This document shows, piece by piece, positions 12,730-16,795 of a stretch of 16,795 nucleotides of DNA (the first letter of the stretch is position 1; every line of letters begins with the position of its first letter). The notes below the pieces were generated by a model. The model was not told the DNA's origin. It was given only the letters and a program-made list of their open reading frames with translations, and made no database searches. A program made the translations under genes and the position numbers. This DNA comes from an uncultured Clostridia bacterium. GTDB lineage: Bacteria > Bacillota > Clostridia > Christensenellales > Aristaeellaceae. The DNA is taken from assembly GCA_934636425.1 (NCBI GenBank), contig CAKUAV010000057.1:1-16795 (forward strand), written 5' to 3'.

Positions 12730-14979
12730 TCACTCGCCGGAGACGGGCATTATCGAGCCGTGCGTGCGGCGGTATACGCCCGGCGTAACGCCCTGCGTCT
12801 TTTTGAAGAGGCGAATCAGCGTGCTGCTGCCCACGATGCCCACGCTCTCGGCGATTTCCTCGAGCGTCATGTCGGTCTCGCGCAGCAGGCGGCAGGCGTG
12901 CATCATGCGCACACTGGTCAGATAGTCGCCTATGCCCTGCCCCGTGTGCGCGCGGAAGCGCTCGGACAGATAGGCGCTCGACACGCCGAACACCCTGTCC
13001 AGCGTGCCCACGCCCAGATTGCGGTCGCTGTAATGCTCGTCCAGATAGGCCAGCGCCTGAGCGCAGAGCGCGTTGTCTGAATGATTGTCCGCATAGTGGC
13101 TGCGCGCCAGCTCGAGCAGACGCACCGCCTGATCGCGGAACCACGGCAGCGCCTCGGCGCTGAAGAACGCGCCGTCTATGTCCAGCTGAGCGGCATAGGC
13201 CGCCGAGCACTGGCGCGTGATCGCCGCTGTGAGGAAGCGGCGCATATCGTACATAAAGCAGCGCACAGAGCGCGGGTTGGTCGCGCCGTCGCTGGAATAG
13301 GCCGCGCGCAGGCGGTCGAACAGCGCCGCGCAGTCGACGCTCTCATCCTGTATGGCGCGCGACAGCTCGGTCTCGGCCATGGGCGCGAACGCCGCGTTGA
13401 AGCTGAAGGAGCAGTCGTGCGACACGTTTTCCGGCGTGATGACCACAGTATCGCCGTACACGACGTCAAAGCCGACCAGAAACGCCGTCTCCCGGAACGC
13501 CCTGTGCAGGCCGTCCAGCCCGGTATAGATATCGCTGCGGCAGAATGTATAGCTCTGCTCGGCGCGGAAGCGGGCGCACAGCCTGTCCAGATCCTCCAGC
13601 GTAAATTCCGCCGACAGATTGACGATGCACGCGCAGGAGGGCGATATCAGATAGAGCGGATGACACAGCGCCTTCATATCGCGCACATGATCGACCAGCG
13701 GCGCAACCACATCGGGCGGCACCGGCTCCTCATGCCAGCCGCGCACCAGCAGTATCGCGAATCGATCGGAAATGAGCGGCAGGCGGTTGCGCGCAAAGAG
13801 CGACTGGAGCGAGTCCTCTTCCTTCACCGTGCCTGTGACCGCCTCATAGAGGAAGTTCTGCTGGAGCACGTCGCTGCGCATATCGAATGTGTTCTGGAAG
13901 AGCTTCTTCTCGTCCAGCGTGTGCTCGATCGTGGCGCGCAGATACTCCAGCTCGCTCTTGGAGCGGCGGTCATACCGCACGTTGGTCTTTTCGGAGAGCG
14001 ATTTAACGGCCTCCTCGAGCGGACGGGCGTTGCGCCGCGCCAGCGCCCATGCCAGCAGCACGCCCAGCGCGATCAGCAGCAGGTTAACGCCGATCTGGAA
14101 GCGCCTCAAAACGTCCAGCGGCTCGGTGAACACATAGTCCGGCGTGATCGACACATACCGGCAGGCCGCCGCGACCGAATCGATGATGTAGGCATAGTAA
14201 GTCCGCCCGCCGCTCTTGAGCGTCAGATATTCGCGCGCGGGCGCATTGTCCGGCAGCGTGAGGCCGGCGGTCAGCGCCGCGTCCGAGGAGACCAGCGGCC
14301 TGTTCTCGAGCGAATACACCGCCACAGCGCCGTCGGCGGAGGCCGTGTCCATGAAATTGCCCATGATCTCGCTGCGAAACACCGACACGGCCACGATGTT
14401 CGACGTGCCGGATATGTTCGTGGGCAGCGTGCGCGCAATGGCCAGACAGGGCTTGCCGTCATAATACACCGCGCTCACCTTTGAATTGGCCGAGCCGTTG
14501 ATGAATGTCTTCCAGTCCCAGTAGTCCTGCCGCGTGCCGGAATAATACACGCTGTAATACAGATCGCTGCGGGCGGTGCTGTTGGCCGCCGACACGATCA
14601 CATCGCTGCCGCCGTAATAGACGAACAGATCGGCCTGATTGGCGCGCAGCGTCAGATTGAGCAGCGTGCGCACGCAATAGAGCCGATAGTGATCCTGCGC
14701 CTTGTTCTGGCGCTCGAGCGACACCGTATAAATGAAGTCATGGTTCTGCTCGAGCTTGAGCAGAGACGCGTCCGAGCTCTGCAGCATTTCGTCGAAAACC
14801 TGCGCAAAGCGCGCGGCCTGCATGGAGTTCGACATATGGCACTCCCGCCGCAGCACGTCGTAGCTGCGCAGCGCCACCACGCCGTTGAAGGCCACAGCCA
14901 GCGCCAGCAGCAGCATGAAGCAAAGAAAGTATTGCAGAAAGACACGGCCGTTGAAGCGCCCGAGCAGCTTTTTGAACAA
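12730..14979 (-). CDS. Membrane-anchored AraC-type regulator, YesN-like with extracellular sensor domain (749 aa)
   Basis: Two membrane helices, residues about 13-37 (FLQYFLCFMLLLALAVAF) and 294-314 (IGVNLLLIALGVLLAWALAR), enclose an outside sensor of about 255 residues of the dCACHE type. A cytoplasmic linker follows, then an AraC double helix-turn-helix at 636-749 (LDRVFGVSSAYLSERFRAHTG; MTLEEIAESVGIVGSSTLIRLFKKTQGVTPGVYRR). I place the start at TTG 14979 because GGAAGG (14992-14987) lies 7 nt upstream. The open frame continues to an ATG at 15063, but that would lie upstream of the promoter at 15013-15041. This class senses a sugar outside the cell and activates an adjacent oligosaccharide ABC transporter; the divergent solute-binding protein fits that. 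Confidence 0.88.
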   Translation of the reverse strand: MFKKLLGRFNGRVFLQYFLCFMLLLALAVAFNGVVALRSYDVLRRECHMSNSMQAARFAQVFDEMLQSSDASLLKLEQNHDFIYTVSLERQNKAQDHYRLYCVRTLLNLTLRANQADLFVYYGGSDVIVSAANSTARSDLYYSVYYSGTRQDYWDWKTFINGSANSKVSAVYYDGKPCLAIARTLPTNISGTSNIVAVSVFRSEIMGNFMDTASADGAVAVYSLENRPLVSSDAALTAGLTLPDNAPAREYLTLKSGGRTYYAYIIDSVAAACRYVSITPDYVFTEPLDVLRRFQIGVNLLLIALGVLLAWALARRNARPLEEAVKSLSEKTNVRYDRRSKSELEYLRATIEHTLDEKKLFQNTFDMRSDVLQQNFLYEAVTGTVKEEDSLQSLFARNRLPLISDRFAILLVRGWHEEPVPPDVVAPLVDHVRDMKALCHPLYLISPSCACIVNLSAEFTLEDLDRLCARFRAEQSYTFCRSDIYTGLDGLHRAFRETAFLVGFDVVYGDTVVITPENVSHDCSFSFNAAFAPMAETELSRAIQDESVDCAALFDRLRAAYSSDGATNPRSVRCFMYDMRRFLTAAITRQCSAAYAAQLDIDGAFFSAEALPWFRDQAVRLLELARSHYADNHSDNALCAQALAYLDEHYSDRNLGVGTLDRVFGVSSAYLSERFRAHTGQGIGDYLTSVRMMHACRLLRETDMTLEEIAESVGIVGSSTLIRLFKKTQGVTPGVYRRTHGSIMPVSGE

Positions 14980-15012
14980 AAAACATCCTTCCAATCGTGA
15001 GTTATTGTCTCT

Positions 15013-15041
15013 ATTGTAACATATATGGCGCTTTTTGTCCA
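15013..15041 (-). promoter_or_regulatory. Sigma-A promoter of the AraC-type regulator
   Basis: On the minus strand TGGACA (15041-15036), 17 nt, TACAAT (15018-15013), with TGT just before the -10, an extended -10 form. The start would be near 15006, leaving a leader of under 30 nt to the TTG at 14979. Confidence 0.75.
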
Positions 15042-15053
15042 TCATTGACGGCG

Positions 15054-15098
15054 CAATTCGCAATATTGACGATTGTTTGCGAAATTGTCAATTCGCAA
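15054..15098. promoter_or_regulatory. Triple operator-like motif in the divergent regulator/transporter region
   Basis: CAATTCGCAA occurs twice in direct order (15054-15063 and 15089-15098, 35 bp apart), and an inverted copy with one extra base, TTGCGAAATTG, lies between them (15077-15087). The outer pair also sits in a larger dyad TTGAC/GTCAA (15066-15070 and 15086-15090). The block lies just upstream of the regulator's promoter and about 30 bp upstream of the transporter promoter, where an AraC-type activator would bind. Binding by the adjacent regulator is inferred. Confidence 0.6.
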
Positions 15099-15125
15099 AA
15101 GGCAATAATATGCGTGTTTTGGTGA

Positions 15126-15154
15126 TTTACTTTTCATTGACATTGTGTTATCTT
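15126..15154 (+). promoter_or_regulatory. Candidate promoter of the solute-binding protein operon
   Basis: TTTACT (15126-15131), 17 nt, TATCTT (15149-15154) preceded by TGT. Both boxes are imperfect, as expected for an activator-dependent promoter. A perfect TTGACA at 15137-15142 lies in the spacer but has no -10 at the right distance. Confidence 0.5.
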
Positions 15155-15157
15155 TTC

Positions 15158-15264
15158 AGTGTCGGCTGAACGAACGGGGCGCTGGCGGTTCGGCGCTCCC
15201 CTCCGTCCGGCTCATCGCGAGACGGTGAACCGCCCGTCGCAATGCCATCGGCACACTCGACACT
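15158..15264 (+). promoter_or_regulatory. Strongly foldable leader before the solute-binding protein
   Basis: Nested pairings: GGCGGTTC (15184-15191) with GAACCGCC (15227-15234), inside it CCGTC (15203-15207) with GACGG (15221-15225), and outside AGTGTCG (15158-15164) with CGACACT (15258-15264). The outer arm ends 4 nt before AAGGAGG (15269-15275). If transcription starts near 15161, as the -10 suggests, only part of the outer stem would be present. No known riboswitch class was recognised. It may stabilise the mRNA or control translation. Confidence 0.45.
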
Positions 15265-15282
15265 ATTTAAGGAGGTTTTTCC

Positions 15283-16795
15283 ATGAAGAAGCTATTGGCC
15301 ATGGCGCTGTGCGTCCTGCTGGCGCTCTCCTGCCTGAGCTTTGCTTCCGCCGAGGAAGAAATCGCATACCCCATCGATACCGACGTGACGCTCAAGGTCT
15401 GGATGGGCTCGGCTGTCGGCTATTCCGCCATCTATCCCTCCGCGAACGACGCGCCCTGGTATCAGGAATGGGAAAAGCGCACCGGCATAGACGTGGACTG
15501 GATTGAGCCGGCTGCGGGCGCTGACAAGACGCAGGCCTACAACCTCATGATCGCCGGCGGCGACTATCCCGATCTGATATTCAACGCCGACATCGTAACC
15601 AACGCCGCCTCCCACATCGAGAACAAGGTCATCATACCGCTCAACGACTATCTGCCCAAATACGCTCCCAATCTGTGGGCGATCATGCAGGAAAACGCCG
15701 ACGTTGAAAAATCCTACAAGACCGACAGCGGCGACTATTTCTGCTTCCCGATGCTGATGGAAGCCGGAACATGGATCGGCCCGATCGTCAACCGGCAGTG
15801 GCTGGACGAGTGCGGCCTGACCGCGCCGGAAACCATCGACGAGTTCACGGCCATGCTCAAGGCCTTCAAGGATAAGTACAATGTCGTTCCTTTCTCCATG
15901 TGCTTTTACACATACAATGTTTTCTTCTCTGCCTACGGCGTGACCAGCCGCGACGTCATATGGTACCGCACGAAGGATCAGAAAGTGCATTACGCCGCCT
16001 GTGAAGAGGGCTACAGGGACACGCTCAGGCTGTTCAATTCCTGGCTCAATGACGGCCTGCTCGACCCCGACTTTGCCACCATCGACGACAACACCATGTG
16101 CGCCAAGGCGGCTGCCGGCGACATCGGCGCGATGGCCGGCGGCTACGGCAACTTCCAGAAGATCGACGCGGCGCTCGACGGCAAGGAAAACACGTGGGTT
16201 GCCATAAAGTATCCGCTCCTCAACAAGGGTGATGAATACGCCTTCTTCCAGAACAGCCCTCTGACCCAGATCAACGGCACCGGCGTGACCACCGCCTGCG
16301 AGAATCCCGAAATCGCCTGCCGCTTCATGGACTATCTCTACTCCAACGAGGGCATGATCTTCGTAAACTATGGCTATTCCGAGGGCAAGGACGCATCCTC
16401 CGACGCGGGCTACTACATCGACGAGAACGGCAAGCCCCAGTACACCGATCTGTATATGAACGGCCCGGAGGGCATGGTCGAGTACGCCCGCCGCTTCAGC
16501 CCCGCCATCGTGGGCAACTGCCCCGGCTACAAGCTGGCCGAGGCCGGACGCGCCCGCAACAGCCAGATCATGCGCGACGCTGAGGACATATGGCGCAACG
16601 GCTCCAACGAGGACTGGTGGTGCCTGCCGGTGCTCTCCGCCACGCCCGACGAGACCGAGGAGTTCACCGACCTCAACAACGCCATATCCACCTACTGCGG
16701 GGAGATGTACTTCAAGTTCATCACCGGCGAGGCTGACCTCGACAATGGATGGGATCAGTACATCGACACACTCAAGGGCATGGGCGTCGATGACA
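15283..16795 (+). CDS. Extracellular solute-binding protein of an oligosaccharide ABC transporter (3' end outside window)
   Basis: 504 codons are visible and still open at the right edge. Residues 1-23 form a signal peptide (MKKLLAMALCVLLALSCLSFASA) with an ASA|E type I cleavage site. The only Cys near the end of the hydrophobic core (ALSC) does not fit a lipobox well. The mature part shows the large family-1/LplA-like binding protein pattern: LKVWMG, PWYQEWEKRTGIDVDWI, YNLMIAGGDYPDLIF, IIPLNDYLPKYAPNL, an inner hinge around YFCFPMLMEAG, and ACRFMDYLYSNEGMIFVNYG. AAGGAGG at 15269-15275 supports the ATG. It binds a sugar, probably an oligosaccharide, outside the cell; permease genes would be expected beyond the right edge. 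It is divergent from, and likely controlled by, the AraC-type regulator. Confidence 0.93.
   Translation, partial: MKKLLAMALCVLLALSCLSFASAEEEIAYPIDTDVTLKVWMGSAVGYSAIYPSANDAPWYQEWEKRTGIDVDWIEPAAGADKTQAYNLMIAGGDYPDLIFNADIVTNAASHIENKVIIPLNDYLPKYAPNLWAIMQENADVEKSYKTDSGDYFCFPMLMEAGTWIGPIVNRQWLDECGLTAPETIDEFTAMLKAFKDKYNVVPFSMCFYTYNVFFSAYGVTSRDVIWYRTKDQKVHYAACEEGYRDTLRLFNSWLNDGLLDPDFATIDDNTMCAKAAAGDIGAMAGGYGNFQKIDAALDGKENTWVAIKYPLLNKGDEYAFFQNSPLTQINGTGVTTACENPEIACRFMDYLYSNEGMIFVNYGYSEGKDASSDAGYYIDENGKPQYTDLYMNGPEGMVEYARRFSPAIVGNCPGYKLAEAGRARNSQIMRDAEDIWRNGSNEDWWCLPVLSATPDETEEFTDLNNAISTYCGEMYFKFITGEADLDNGWDQYIDTLKGMGVDD

Noticed and set aside
13081..14484. 467-codon open frame on the plus strand
   Set aside because: Antisense to the AraC-type regulator, whose membrane helices and helix-turn-helix are clear.
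15137..15142. Perfect TTGACA as the -35 of the solute-binding protein promoter
   Set aside because: The bases 16-18 nt downstream (around 15159-15166) do not resemble a -10, whereas TGTTATCTT lies too close to it. An alternative -35 (TTTACT) gives correct spacing.

Overview
The window looks like a chromosomal piece of a GC-rich Clostridia-type Firmicute. The evidence is AGGAGG-type ribosome sites before almost every gene, consensus sigma-A promoters, a tRNA-Trp with encoded CCA, a membrane-bound YesN-type AraC regulator, and a solute-binding protein of the oligosaccharide (LplA-like) type. I cannot name the genus from sequence alone.

Left part (1-5454, minus strand): a two-gene operon with the look of an anti-phage defence locus. 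A strong extended -10 promoter drives a 1209-residue protein. Its N-terminus reads like an SRA/YDG-type modified-base reader, its middle is long and beta-rich, and its C-terminus resembles the helix-hairpin-helix domain of the RNA polymerase alpha C-terminal domain. Three bases after its stop begins a large SF2 DEAH-box helicase with cysteine (probable zinc) motifs. Only its first 564 residues are in the window. The pairing of a giant protein of unknown function with a giant helicase recalls Druantia type III (DruH-DruE) and, more loosely, DISARM, but I cannot assign it to either.

Centre (5561-8910): a tRNA-Trp gene with a perfect promoter and terminator, then an AT-richer gene. That gene encodes a 762-residue calcineurin-like metallophosphoesterase with a coiled-coil insertion inside the catalytic domain and an unassigned C-terminal half. 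After it comes degenerate sequence: a 14-bp direct repeat resembling insertion-sequence ends, a short membrane ORF that looks like the stump of a DUF4118/KdpD-like sensor, and clustered small inverted repeats. The metallophosphoesterase and the debris look like horizontally acquired material beside the tRNA.

Right part (8911-16795): ordinary carbohydrate-metabolism genes. A minus-strand operon from a perfect consensus promoter encodes a cytoplasmic GH28-like beta-helix protein and a sugar phosphate isomerase/epimerase-type TIM barrel. A MATE efflux transporter follows on the plus strand. Next is a membrane AraC-type regulator, probably starting at TTG, divergent from an extracellular solute-binding protein whose 3' end lies outside the window. 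The shared intergenic region carries three copies of an operator-like motif and a strongly foldable leader. The simplest reading is that the regulator senses a sugar outside the cell and controls the transporter operon, while the enzymes process plant-type oligosaccharides or uronates. The substrate is inferred, not shown.
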